A stretch of 64,000 bases of DNA, taken from the NCBI GenBank assembly GCA_937982505.1, contig CALJLV010000085.1, forward strand, positions 1-64,000, read 5' to 3'. The notes below the pieces were generated by a model, which was not told the DNA's origin, made no database searches, and saw only the letters and a list, made by a program, of their open reading frames with translations. Made by a program: the position numbers and the translations under genes. Source of the stretch: an uncultured Desulfobacteraceae bacterium (GTDB taxonomy: Bacteria > Desulfobacterota > Desulfobacteria > Desulfobacterales > UBA2174). Below are positions 26,214-36,177 of this stretch, piece by piece; within the stretch, counting starts at the first letter, position 1; every line of letters starts with the position of its first letter.

Positions 26214-28109
26214 ATGAACCGCAACCTCGTTCTCATCGCGGCCGGGGACCTGCTGCTGCTGGCCGCATCCCTTTACGGCGCCTACCTGGTGCGCTTCGAT
26301 TTTTCCGTGCCGATGCCTTTCATGCACCTCTTCTGGCGCAGCCTGCCCCTGGCCCTGGGCATCAAGATCGTGGTGTTCTATTTTTTCGACCTCTACCGCG
26401 GGATGTGGCGCTACACCGGCGTGACCGACCTGGTCAACGTGATCAAGGCCGCGGCGGTGAGCTCGCTGCTCTTCATTGCGGCCGTATCCTTTCTCGAGCG
26501 GTTGGTGGGCTACTCGCGCTCGATCTTTCTCATCGACGCCTGCTTTACGGTCCTGCTGATCGGTGGGCTGCGACTGGCGATTCGGGTCTACTTCGAGGCC
26601 GGCGCCGACGGGAATTTCTGGGTTGCCCTGCGCCGCCTGCTGCCGGCCGTCTGGCGCGGCCCGCAGAGCGTTCAGCGGCGCTTGCTGATCGTCGGGGCGG
26701 GGGACTGCGCCGAAAAAATCTATCGCGAAATCCACGACAACCGTCAACTTTCCTACGAAGTGGTCGGATTTCTGGACGACAGCCCGGGCAAGATCGGCAA
26801 AAAGATCCACGGCGTTCGGGTGCTCGGCGCCGTCACCGAAATCGAACGGGTCGCCGCCCTGGCCAGGGCCGAAGAGATTCTCATCGCCATCCCCACGGCC
26901 ACGGCCGGGCAGATGCGCCGCATCGTCGAGTGCTGCAAGGCCACCGGACTCAAATTCCGCACCGTCCCGGGGATGGGAGAGCTGATCGATGGACGGGTGA
27001 CCTTTTCAGCCATCCGCGAAGTGTCCTACCGCGATCTGCTCGGCCGGGAGGTGGTCCACCTGGATACCGTGAAAATCGGGGCCTATCTTGCCGGCCGCAG
27101 CGTCCTGGTGACCGGCGCCGGGGGCTCCATCGGCTCCGAGTTGTGCCGCCAGATCTGCCGTTTCGCCCCACAGCGGCTGGTGCTTTTCGAAAGAGCGGAA
27201 AGCCCCCTCTACGAGATCGAGCTGGAACTGCGGGAAAATTTTCCCGCCGTGGAGATCGTTCCGATGCTGGCCGACATCCAGAACCGCGATGAGGTGGACC
27301 GCGCCTTTGCGCGCCACCAGCCTTCGGTGATATTTCACGCGGCGGCCTACAAGCATGTCCCCATGCTCGAACTGCAGCCCTGGAAGGCGATTCTGAACAA
27401 TGTGGGTGGCACTCTTTGCCTGGTGGAGGCGGCCTGCGCCTTTCGCATCGAACGGCTGGTCTTCGTCTCCACCGACAAGGCGGTGCGTTCCACCAACGTC
27501 ATGGGCGCTTCCAAACGCCTGGCGGAAATGATCGTCCAGAATCGGGCCGCGCGGGCTGAGGGCCCCACGCGCTTCATGACGGTGCGCTTTGGCAACGTGG
27601 TCAACTCGGTGGGCAGCGTGGTGCCGCGCTTTCGGCGTCAGATCGAGCGGGGCGGACCGGTGACGGTGACCCATCCGGAGGTGACCCGCTATTTCATGAC
27701 CATCCCCGAGGCCTGCCAACTCATCCTGCAGGCCGGCGCGTTGCCCAGCGGCCAGGGCGGTGAGATCTACATTCTCGACATGGGAACCCCGGTGCGCATC
27801 GACGATATGGCCCGGGACCTGATCCGCCTCTACGGTTTCACGCCGGACCGGGACATTCCCATTGCTTATATCGGGCTGCGGCCCGGCGAAAAACTCTTCG
27901 AGGAGCTGATCACCGAAGGGGAGGGGATCCTGCCCACCGCCCACGAGAAAATTCTGGTGCTCAAACCCAGGGGGGTCGACTCGGGGCTGCTCCAACAGGC
28001 CGTCGTTGATCTGACCCGGCTGGCGCAACGCCAGGATGCCGAAGCCGTCAAGGAGCGGCTCGGCCAGATCGTCAGAGACTATCAGCCCTGGCACCCCCCG
28101 GCGTCATGA
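26214..28109 (+). CDS. CapD/WbpM-type membrane UDP-sugar 4,6-dehydratase
   Basis: The 631-aa long-form enzyme has four N-terminal transmembrane helices (residues 5-110) and a CoA-binding-like Rossmann domain (LIVGAGDCAEKIYREIHD). The C-terminal SDR domain has VTGAGGSIGSELCRQICRFA and the characteristic MGASK (M instead of Tyr in YxxxK, as in WbpM/PglF), preceded by FVSTDKAVRSTNV. It converts UDP-GlcNAc to a 4-keto-6-deoxy sugar at the inner membrane and usually feeds an aminotransferase. Such a gene lies upstream at 14246. Confidence 0.92.
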   Translation: MNRNLVLIAAGDLLLLAASLYGAYLVRFDFSVPMPFMHLFWRSLPLALGIKIVVFYFFDLYRGMWRYTGVTDLVNVIKAAAVSSLLFIAAVSFLERLVGYSRSIFLIDACFTVLLIGGLRLAIRVYFEAGADGNFWVALRRLLPAVWRGPQSVQRRLLIVGAGDCAEKIYREIHDNRQLSYEVVGFLDDSPGKIGKKIHGVRVLGAVTEIERVAALARAEEILIAIPTATAGQMRRIVECCKATGLKFRTVPGMGELIDGRVTFSAIREVSYRDLLGREVVHLDTVKIGAYLAGRSVLVTGAGGSIGSELCRQICRFAPQRLVLFERAESPLYEIELELRENFPAVEIVPMLADIQNRDEVDRAFARHQPSVIFHAAAYKHVPMLELQPWKAILNNVGGTLCLVEAACAFRIERLVFVSTDKAVRSTNVMGASKRLAEMIVQNRAARAEGPTRFMTVRFGNVVNSVGSVVPRFRRQIERGGPVTVTHPEVTRYFMTIPEACQLILQAGALPSGQGGEIYILDMGTPVRIDDMARDLIRLYGFTPDRDIPIAYIGLRPGEKLFEELITEGEGILPTAHEKILVLKPRGVDSGLLQQAVVDLTRLAQRQDAEAVKERLGQIVRDYQPWHPPAS

Positions 28110-28221
28110 TCCCGGGCACCGGTTCCGTGCGGCTTTGCGCGCTTGACCCCCCGGGCAGGGGATGTTATGGCGTACGGCCCGGAAGTCTCCGGCAAGGACC
28201 GACACCCCAGCGAGCGCTTTG

Positions 28222-28968
28222 ATGAACCACCATGACGGCGAAAATCTGCAAGCCTATCTCAAGGCCCTGATGGACATCAGCAGCGCGGTGGCCAGCGATC
28301 TGTACATCGAGGACATTCTCAAGCTGATCGTCATGGTCACCGCCCGGGTCACCGGGGTGGAGATCTGCTCCCTGTGGCTGCGGGAAGACCATCCCCCCCC
28401 GCCCCGGCTGCGTCTCAAGGCTTCCCAGGCCATTGATCCGGCCTATTTCAAAGACCGCAGCCTCGCACTGGACGAAGGGGTGGTGGGATACGTGGCCAGC
28501 CACGGCCAGCCCCTGGTGGTGGACGAGGTGCTCAGCGAGCCGCGCTTCAAGGAAAAGGAAATGGCCCGGCGACTGGGCCTGGTGTCGATGCTGGGAGTGC
28601 CGCTGCAGGTCCGGGAAGGCCAGATTATCGGCGTGCTCAACTGCTTCACGGCCCAGGCGCATTCCTTCTCGGACACCGAGATCCATCTGATCCGCACCGT
28701 GGCCAATCAGGCCGCGGCCGCCATCCTCAACACCGAACTCAAGCTCAAGGCCCAGCTCATCAAGGAGGAGCTGGAAATCCGCAAACGGGTCGAGCGGGCC
28801 AAGGAAATCCTGATGCGGCGGCGTGCCATGTCCGGCCCGGAGGCTTTCCGCTGGATCCAGAAACGCAGCATGGACAGCCGAAAATCCATGCGGGAAGTGG
28901 CCGAAGCCATTCTGCTCAGCGAAGATCTCGGATACTATTCCAGCATTCCCCACGCCCTGGAGCCTTAG
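28222..28968 (+). CDS. GAF-ANTAR RNA-binding antiterminator
   Basis: The 248-aa protein has a GAF sensor domain (about residues 25-170; DEGVVGYVASHGQPLVVDE, then LGVPLQVREGQIIGVLNCF) and a short coiled linker (ELKLKAQLIKEELEIRKRVE). A C-terminal ANTAR domain follows (RAKEILMRRRAMSGPEAFRW, then MREVAEAILLSEDLG). ANTAR proteins bind paired hexaloop RNA hairpins and prevent termination. Exactly such an RNA lies just downstream, in front of gdhA. The GAF ligand is unknown; a nitrogen signal is plausible from the target. ATG 28222 is chosen over the longer frame at 28162. Confidence 0.85.
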   Translation: MNHHDGENLQAYLKALMDISSAVASDLYIEDILKLIVMVTARVTGVEICSLWLREDHPPPPRLRLKASQAIDPAYFKDRSLALDEGVVGYVASHGQPLVVDEVLSEPRFKEKEMARRLGLVSMLGVPLQVREGQIIGVLNCFTAQAHSFSDTEIHLIRTVANQAAAAILNTELKLKAQLIKEELEIRKRVERAKEILMRRRAMSGPEAFRWIQKRSMDSRKSMREVAEAILLSEDLGYYSSIPHALEP

Positions 28969-29006
28969 CAGTCTGAGTGAATTTGCCGCTGCGGTTTCAG
29001 CGGCGC

Positions 29007-29035
29007 TTGACATCCGATCTAAGTCCTGCTAAATC
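29007..29035 (+). promoter_or_regulatory. Candidate gdhA promoter
   Basis: A perfect TTGACA (29007-29012), 17 bases and TAAATC (29030-29035) put the start near 29042, just upstream of the first ANTAR hairpin. A 7-bp stem with a CGGTTT hexaloop (28985-29004) sits immediately before the -35. It could be a weak end to the ANTAR gene transcript, but it has no T-run. Confidence 0.45.
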
Positions 29036-29054
29036 CCCTGCCTGTAAATTTAGT

Positions 29055-30607
<1,553 letters not shown>

Positions 30608-30655
30608 TCCATCCGCAGGGCTGGAGCCATCCGGTCCGGTCTTGAAACAAGTCGT

Positions 30656-30692
30656 AAAGGCCGCCGCACCCGAGGGTGCGGCGGCCTTTTTT
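30656..30692 (+). terminator. Intrinsic terminator of gdhA
   Basis: GGCCGCCGCACCC (30659-30671) pairs with GGGTGCGGCGGCC (30674-30686), flanked by AAA on the left and six T on the right. It is a very strong GC stem located 50 bases after the gdhA stop. Confidence 0.93.
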
Positions 30693-30804
30693 CTGTTCAG
30701 ATGAAGTCTGACCGGCACTGATGCCAGAATCGGTGGCAAGGAAATACTTTTAAAAAAGGAATAATTCCCAATAAATGCATTTTTCCCCGCATTCTTGTGA
30801 CAAC

Positions 30805-30821
30805 CGTGCGATTATGCACAA
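30805..30821 (-). promoter_or_regulatory. Enhancer-like palindrome upstream of the SDR gene
   Basis: Read on the minus strand the site is TTGTGCATAATCGCACG, that is GTGC-N6-GCAC preceded by TT. The same TTGTGC-N6-GC(A/G)C pattern occurs twice between the GRE and EamA genes. It lies about 370 bases upstream of the candidate -24/-12 promoter, a distance compatible with a looping sigma-54 activator. Confidence 0.55.
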
Positions 30822-31178
30822 CTTTGAAACCAAGGCACTGATATCACGTGAAAGCCTTGCTATGCAAAATCACACAGACCTTTCTCAGGATGCATTTCTC
30901 GCGGTTTGCGCTTGTCATCTAATCTCAAAACCGCTTTTGTTTGGTTTTTGAAGAAAAACTTCTTTTCACCGGCGCCCTTTTTTTAAACCGCAGGATCATC
31001 TCAAAATACAAGCTATTAGCTCCTTGCCAAACCTTGATTCGTTTAAAAAAGCACCTTCAGTAACAAATGGCCTTCCATGCGCTGCCGATAGGCTGATCAG
31101 ATTATCCATAATCATTATTTTCGCAAATTATGAAATGACCTTTATTGATGCCTCCGCATTGAAAAAAAACTTTTTTCC

Positions 31179-31194
31179 GGGAATAGATTTTGCA
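31179..31194 (+). promoter_or_regulatory. Possible sigma-54 promoter of SDR-transporter genes
   Basis: GG at 31180-31181 and GC at 31192-31193 have the correct 12-base register, and the -12 element TTTTGCA is good. The -24 element (GGGAATAG) is a weak match to TGGCAC. The predicted start near 31205 leaves about 65 bases before the SDR start. This is the weakest of the three sigma-54 assignments. Confidence 0.35.
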
Positions 31195-31268
31195 ATTTTA
31201 TCCCTCAAAAATAAACCGTCATACAGTGATGCCATCGCATAAATGATTATCAAAAAGAGGAGCGTTGA

Positions 31269-32042
31269 ATGAGACTAGATCTTGAAGAAAAAGTCATTGT
31301 CATAACAGGAGGCACCGCCGGCATCGGCAAGGCATGCGTCGATGCGTTTTTAGCCGAAGGGTGCCAGGTGGCCATTTGTGCCCGATCCGCAGAAAGGTTG
31401 GAAAATTTCCGCAATGCCTATGCGGGGCAACCTGTCTTGGCCATTCAGGCGGATGTCTCCCGGGCTGCGGATATGGAGCACCTTGCCACCCAAACGGCTT
31501 CCTATTTCGGCGGGATTGACGTGTGGGTCAATAATGCCGGCATATATCCGAAGGGTTATCTGGCAGAAATGCCTCTGGAAGAATGGCAGCAAACGTTTGA
31601 CATCAACGTCAATGGTGTGCTTTACGGCGCCCGCGCAGCCATTCCCCATCTTAAAAATAGAGGCAAAGGCGTCATTATCAATGCAGCTTCGTTCGCCACC
31701 CTGATGCCCACTGCAGGCCGCGGGGCCTACGGGATCACCAAGGCCGCCGTCGGCCACATGACAAAGGTTTTAGGTGCGGAACTGGCTCCGGACAATATTC
31801 GGGTCGTATCCTATATGCCGGGATTCGTTGCCACCGAACTGACCGCTCCCGTCATCACCGAATACGAAGGAAATCAGATCAAGCGTCAATTGGCACAAAA
31901 CCGTTACGGGCGAGTTGAAGAAATCGCCCCCGTGGTGGTCTTCCTGGCTTCAGACGCGGCAAGTTTCATCACTGGAAGCGGAATCGAAGCCAGTGGGGGA
32001 AAATATTGCGTTCAAAATCCCTATGTAGCCTGGGAACGATAA
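31269..32042 (+). CDS. Short-chain dehydrogenase/reductase
   Basis: The 257-aa classical SDR has cofactor motif TGGTAGIG (residues 13-20), DVWVNNAGIYP, the catalytic Ser in INAASFATLM and the YGITK (YxxxK) pair. It ends with an FITGSGIEASGG segment. It starts at ATG 31269 behind AGAGGAG. The partner gene encodes an AtoE-type transporter, and the facing genes encode an IslA-like C-S lyase. A sulfoacetaldehyde or other C2/C3 aldehyde reductase role would fit, as IsfD in other bacteria is an SDR. The sequence alone does not prove it. It could also act on an unrelated hydroxy acid. Confidence 0.7.
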   Translation: MRLDLEEKVIVITGGTAGIGKACVDAFLAEGCQVAICARSAERLENFRNAYAGQPVLAIQADVSRAADMEHLATQTASYFGGIDVWVNNAGIYPKGYLAEMPLEEWQQTFDINVNGVLYGARAAIPHLKNRGKGVIINAASFATLMPTAGRGAYGITKAAVGHMTKVLGAELAPDNIRVVSYMPGFVATELTAPVITEYEGNQIKRQLAQNRYGRVEEIAPVVVFLASDAASFITGSGIEASGGKYCVQNPYVAWER

Positions 32043-32111
32043 CCCTCTCTGGGCATTCGCCGGGGAGCCAGCTCACCCTTCATGGGAGACCCAACCGTTC
32101 AAGGAGAAATT

Positions 32112-33455
32112 ATGTTACACGCTCTTTCGCGCTTCTTTACCATAATGGTCCGTCGCTACCTTCCCGATGCGTATCTTTTTGCCGTATTGTTGACTTTTGT
32201 GACTTTTTTGGCTGCCGTGATATTCACTCCAAAATCGGTTATTGAACTGATAAATGCCTGGGGTAAAGGCATCTCCAGCCTGCTGATGTTCACCATTCAG
32301 TCGGCCTTGATTTACATCACCGGCCACGCCCTGGCCAGCACCGACACGGTTCGCAGGAAGCTGGATCTGATGGCCAGGTTGCCGCGTACACCCTTGCAAG
32401 CTGCACTGGTGGCCTTTTTTGTCACCGCCCTGGGCAGTTTATTCAACTGGGGTTTTGGTCTTGTCGTAGGGGGACTGACCGCCCGTGAAATGGCCCGCCG
32501 CCTGCCCAACATCGATTACGGCTTCACCGTTGCCGCCGGCTATTCGGGTTTCGTGGTCTGGCACGGCGGTTTTTCCAGTGCCATCGGGGCAGACCTGGCG
32601 ACTCAGGGCGGCATCCTGTCCAAGGCGGTTACCGCCAGGGGACTTCCAGACCTTGTGATTCCCTTTTCGGACACTATCCTGTCGGCCTATAACCTCACCA
32701 TCACCTGCGCTCTGCTCATCAGTATTCCTGTCCTGCTCAAATTCATCGCTCCCCGTGAAAATGAAATCGTCCCTGTGGATCCGAACTTGTTCGCCGGAGA
32801 GGGTGAGCTTAAGATCCCGGAAAAGGAGGATACGATTGCCTCCAAAGTCGAACACAGCCGTGTGGTGACTTTGCTCTTCAGCGCTTTGGGATTCACTTAC
32901 CTGGGCTACCATTTCTACACCCGAGGCCTCGATATCAACCTGAACATCCTGTTTATCATTTTCATGTGGCTTGGTCTGTTCCTTCACCGCACGCCGATCC
33001 GCTACGTGGCGGCCCTGAGAGAAGCCACCGGCGGGGCAAGCGGGATCATCACCCAGTTTCCCCTTTACGGCGGCATCCAGGGGATCATGATCTCCTCGGG
33101 TCTTGCCGCGATGATATCCAACTGGTTTGTCTCCGTGGCGACCGCCAAGACCTTCCCGTTGCTGACCTTTCTATCGGCCGGACTGGTAAATATGTTCGTT
33201 CCTTCCGGTGGCGGCCAGTGGATCGTCCAGGCGCCCATCACCATTCCGGCCGCGATCGATCTCGGGGCCAATCCCGGGCTGGTCGGTATGGCGGTGGCCT
33301 ATGGCGACCAATGGACGAACATGATTCAACCCTTCTGGGCCCTGCCCATGCTCGCCATTGCCAAACTCAGTGTTCGCGACATCATGGGCCCGTGCATCAT
33401 GACCCTTTTCCTGAGCGGCGCGATCATGGCGGCCGGCCTTTATATTTTTGCATGA
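32112..33455 (+). CDS. AtoE/short-chain fatty acid family membrane transporter
   Basis: The 447-aa protein has about 12 transmembrane helices and starts at ATG 32112 with AAGGAG six bases upstream. Conserved family stretches include WGKGISSLLMFTIQSALIYI, FNWGFGLVVGGLTAREMARR, SGFVVWHGGFSSAIGADLAT, FLSAGLVNMFVPSGGGQWIV and YGDQWTNMIQPFWALPM. AtoE family members import short-chain carboxylates such as acetoacetate or butyrate. In this locus the cargo may be a short organic anion used by the glycyl radical enzyme. Known isethionate importers are TRAP or MFS proteins, so this pairing would be unusual. Confidence 0.8.
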   Translation: MLHALSRFFTIMVRRYLPDAYLFAVLLTFVTFLAAVIFTPKSVIELINAWGKGISSLLMFTIQSALIYITGHALASTDTVRRKLDLMARLPRTPLQAALVAFFVTALGSLFNWGFGLVVGGLTAREMARRLPNIDYGFTVAAGYSGFVVWHGGFSSAIGADLATQGGILSKAVTARGLPDLVIPFSDTILSAYNLTITCALLISIPVLLKFIAPRENEIVPVDPNLFAGEGELKIPEKEDTIASKVEHSRVVTLLFSALGFTYLGYHFYTRGLDINLNILFIIFMWLGLFLHRTPIRYVAALREATGGASGIITQFPLYGGIQGIMISSGLAAMISNWFVSVATAKTFPLLTFLSAGLVNMFVPSGGGQWIVQAPITIPAAIDLGANPGLVGMAVAYGDQWTNMIQPFWALPMLAIAKLSVRDIMGPCIMTLFLSGAIMAAGLYIFA

Positions 33456-33491
33456 AGAAGTAAAACCGCATTGGGTTCAGTGTAAACACTC

Positions 33492-33523
33492 CCAGGCTGC
33501 TTTTCCTTCCGGAAGCAGCCTGG
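33492..33523. terminator. Bidirectional terminator between transporter and activator genes
   Basis: CCAGGCTGCTT (33492-33502) pairs with AAGCAGCCTGG (33513-33523), with T-rich sequence after it on the plus side (GTGTGTTTTCG). It separates two converging units: the transporter ends at 33455 and the sigma-54 activator ends at 33570. Confidence 0.75.
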
Positions 33524-33569
33524 TGTGTTTTCGAGGCTTTTGAATTGAAGCGGGCAGTTTGATCAGTTT

Positions 33570-34970
33570 TTAAAATTTTACGCCTTGTTTTTCCAACTGC
33601 TTCACTTTGCGAAAAATGGTGCTGCGGTCGACCCTCAATTGCTTGGCGACTTCTGTGATCGTGCCGTATCGCTGCATCGCGGCGACAAGGACCGTAGATT
33701 CAAGATGTTTCATCACTTCCTTGAAAGTCTTGCCTTCAAAGTTCAAAGCCAATTCGGTCGAAGCGTTCTGTTGTCGTGAAGATTTGCCGCAGACCCCTGA
33801 AATGGGAATATCTTGGGGCTCGATGACGCCTTTTTTGCAGGTCACCGCCAACCCTTGGACCATGTTTTCCAGTTCACGAACATTTCCCGGCCATTTGTAA
33901 GCGCGCAGCAATTGTTCGGCCTCCTCGGAAAAAGTCAGCCGTCGATGATACTTGTCACTGTAAAAGTCGAGGAACATGCGGGCCAGAGGTAAGATATCCG
34001 CCTGCCTGTCACGCAGGGGAGGGATTGAAATTACAGCCACTTTCAGACGGTAGTAGAGATCGCTGCGAAACTGTCCCGTGTTTACGGCATCCTCAAGATT
34101 TTTGTTGGTTGCCGCAACAATACGCACATCCACCTGTTTGGCCGTAGTCGAACCGACGCGTACGATTTCCCGGTCTTGTAAAAACCGCAGCAGGCAGGTC
34201 TGCACATGGATGGGCAATTCGCCGATTTCATCCAAAAACAGGGTCCCCTCGGAAGCGGCCTCGATTAGACCGATCTTGCCGTTTTTGTTGCCGCCCGAGA
34301 AGGTTCCCGCCGCGTAGCCGAAAAGTTCGGTTTCGATCAGTTTGTCCGGTATGCTGCCGCAATCGACCTTGATGAACGTCTTGTCTTTACGCTGACTAAG
34401 TTCGTGGAGCCGCCTTGCGATGACGTCCTTGCCCACTCCCGTCTCTCCAAGCAGCAGGACGCTTGCATCTGTTTCGGCAATGCCGTTGACTTCGCGATAC
34501 ATTTTTTGCATTGCCGCGCTGGAAAAGATTTTGGGCGTTTTTTTGAATAACTCCTGGGTTCCACGAGTGCTGCTGAGGTGCTGAAAGGTTTCCAGCAGCT
34601 CTTTCTGAAGCAGAAGCTGTTCTCGCAGTTGCGACAGTGTCGTCACATCTCGAATGAAAGTGATGCACAAGGCGACATTGCCCTGCTGGTCAAAAACCGG
34701 GTTGCCCTCCAGAATGACCTTGCGGCCATTGGAAACGGTTTGGACCAGGGTCGCCGGTTGCTTCGTCGCCACGACCTCCGGGTTGAGAACGACATCCAGA
34801 ACACCGCGCCGGACAAACTCCATGGCGGGTCTTCCGATAAGCTTTTCACGACTGATTCCAGTCAGTTCAGAATGCCTTTGGTTCAGGTGAAGGATGGTTC
34901 CCTGCGCGTCGGTGATGCAGATCCCCTCTTTGAAGGCATCCCAGATCTGGTCAAGATAATCTTGCAGCAT
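33570..34970 (-). CDS. PAS-domain sigma-54-dependent transcriptional activator
   Basis: The 466-aa protein has an N-terminal PAS domain (residues 8-115; EGICITDAQGTILHLNQRHS), an AAA+ domain and a Fis-type HTH (ITEVAKQLRVDRSTIFRKVK). The AAA+ domain has Walker A GETGVGKD, Walker B GTLFLDEIGEL and arginine-finger region FRSDLYYRL. The sigma-54 contact loop, normally GAFTGA, reads GTFSGG here, a notable deviation. It is encoded 202 bases after the activase gene with a terminator between, so it likely has its own promoter. It is the obvious candidate regulator of the nearby -24/-12 promoters; a small ligand would bind PAS. Confidence 0.9.
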   Translation of the reverse strand: MLQDYLDQIWDAFKEGICITDAQGTILHLNQRHSELTGISREKLIGRPAMEFVRRGVLDVVLNPEVVATKQPATLVQTVSNGRKVILEGNPVFDQQGNVALCITFIRDVTTLSQLREQLLLQKELLETFQHLSSTRGTQELFKKTPKIFSSAAMQKMYREVNGIAETDASVLLLGETGVGKDVIARRLHELSQRKDKTFIKVDCGSIPDKLIETELFGYAAGTFSGGNKNGKIGLIEAASEGTLFLDEIGELPIHVQTCLLRFLQDREIVRVGSTTAKQVDVRIVAATNKNLEDAVNTGQFRSDLYYRLKVAVISIPPLRDRQADILPLARMFLDFYSDKYHRRLTFSEEAEQLLRAYKWPGNVRELENMVQGLAVTCKKGVIEPQDIPISGVCGKSSRQQNASTELALNFEGKTFKEVMKHLESTVLVAAMQRYGTITEVAKQLRVDRSTIFRKVKQLEKQGVKF

Positions 34971-35100
34971 GATAGTATCCGCTGGCTTGTTGCGGTCTCA
35001 GGTATGTGGCCCCAGAAGGCTTCCGTGATGTTCACTTTGGCGCATTGGCCTCCAAAATGCAAGAAATTCAGAGAGACTCCTTGATTTGACGGTCCAGGTC

Positions 35101-35144
35101 AAAAAGCAAAAAGCCTCTGACATGCATACGATCATGTCGGAGGC
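35101..35144 (-). terminator. Terminator of the GRE-activase operon
   Basis: On the minus strand GCCTCCGACATG (from 35144 down to 35133) pairs with CATGTCAGAGGC (35124 to 35113), with one mismatch and an 8-base loop. TTTTTGCTTTTTG follows. It lies 28 bases beyond the activase stop codon. Confidence 0.8.
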
Positions 35145-35172
35145 CTGAAGATCGGCAAGATGGAAAAAGGAA

Positions 35173-36081
35173 TCAAGGATCGAGGATTTTCAGTCTCTCC
35201 CGCAGACGTTTCATAAACCCCTCATCGGCCTCAATGCCTTCGAGGGGATAGTCTCGTCCCAGATAGGCATATTTGGGCTGGCCCATGCGATGGTAGGTCA
35301 GCGGCTCGAAGCAAACGTTGGTTCGCTGTGGAAGCATTTTGCGGATGTTTAAAATTTCTCCGTTCGTATCGTTGAAGCCGGGGACCACGGGTGTACGGAT
35401 CAAGACCGGCAGGAGAGGAAAATGTGTCCAGACATGCTCGATGTTGCGCAGGATCAGCTCATTGCCTACTCCCACAAGGCGCTTGTGTTTTTCGCTGTCC
35501 AAGCTCTTGATGTCAAAGATCAGTGCATCCAAGTGCCGGCATGCTCGGTCGAGCAGCGCCGTGGGGCAGTGTCCGCAGGTTTCAATGGTGGTATGGATCC
35601 GCCTGCGCCGGGCCTCCCGCAGCAGTGCCAGCGCAAAATCCGGCTGGGCAAGCGGTTCGCCTCCGGAAAGGGTCATGCCCCCGTCCGAGCGGTTGTAAAA
35701 CACATCGTCCCTTTCCACCTGGTTGAGAATGTCGCCGACGCTCATCACCTGGCCGTAGACAGACTGGGCGCCGGTTGGACAGACGGAAACGCACAAGCCG
35801 CACCGGGTGCATCGACTCCTGTCGAAAACAATCCCTCCCTCGATCACCCGCAGTGCTGCGTTGGGGCAAGCCTCTAGGCATCGACCGCAGACCTGAGCGG
35901 TGAGACAGCGTGTCGGGTTGAAGGCGCGTTCCGGTTCGTGCCGCTGCGACTCGGGGTTGCTGCACCACGGACAGCGCAAAGGGCATCCCTTTAAAAAAAC
36001 CATGGTCCGGATTCCCTGGCCGTCGTGCATGCTGAATTTTTGTATATTGAAAACAATGCCTGTCTGCTTCTCGTCGGACAT
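35173..36081 (-). CDS. islB: Glycyl radical enzyme activase (radical SAM)
   Basis: The 302-aa protein would generate the glycyl radical on the adjacent enzyme by S-adenosylmethionine cleavage. The radical SAM cluster motif is C-x3-C-x2-C in LKGCPLRCPWCSNPES. Two extra ferredoxin-like cysteine clusters follow (VCGRCLEACPNA and CTRCGLCVSVCPTGA), as in activases of non-PFL glycyl radical enzymes. MTLSGGEPLAQ is the family's GGEP motif. ATG 36081 is preferred over an upstream in-frame TTG. It lies 96 bases after the enzyme gene in the same operon. The symbol is conditional on the enzyme assignment. Confidence 0.85.
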   Translation of the reverse strand: MSDEKQTGIVFNIQKFSMHDGQGIRTMVFLKGCPLRCPWCSNPESQRHEPERAFNPTRCLTAQVCGRCLEACPNAALRVIEGGIVFDRSRCTRCGLCVSVCPTGAQSVYGQVMSVGDILNQVERDDVFYNRSDGGMTLSGGEPLAQPDFALALLREARRRRIHTTIETCGHCPTALLDRACRHLDALIFDIKSLDSEKHKRLVGVGNELILRNIEHVWTHFPLLPVLIRTPVVPGFNDTNGEILNIRKMLPQRTNVCFEPLTYHRMGQPKYAYLGRDYPLEGIEADEGFMKRLRERLKILDP

Positions 36082-36177
36082 TTGGCTTCCCCGCAAGATA
36101 AAGTGGTCAATCCCCAGCGGGAGCCGGCCCGTCGGCCAGCCCCCACCGTTTGGCCCTTTTTCAATCAGGCGGATCTG

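Larger units (their letters stand above)
30693..31268. other. AT-rich intergenic region at the left edge of the sulfonate-lyase island
   Basis: These 576 bases are markedly AT-richer than the sequence to the left. They hold one copy of the proposed enhancer palindrome (30805-30821) and a possible sigma-54 promoter (31179-31194). A 72-codon open frame (31024-31242) lacks a ribosome site and overlaps the promoter, so I do not call it. No integrase, tRNA or insertion-sequence end is visible. Confidence 0.6.

Noticed and set aside
31024..31242. 72-codon open frame in the AT-rich gap before the SDR
   Set aside because: It has no ribosome binding site, low-complexity content and overlaps the candidate sigma-54 promoter. 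It is more likely chance in AT-rich DNA.
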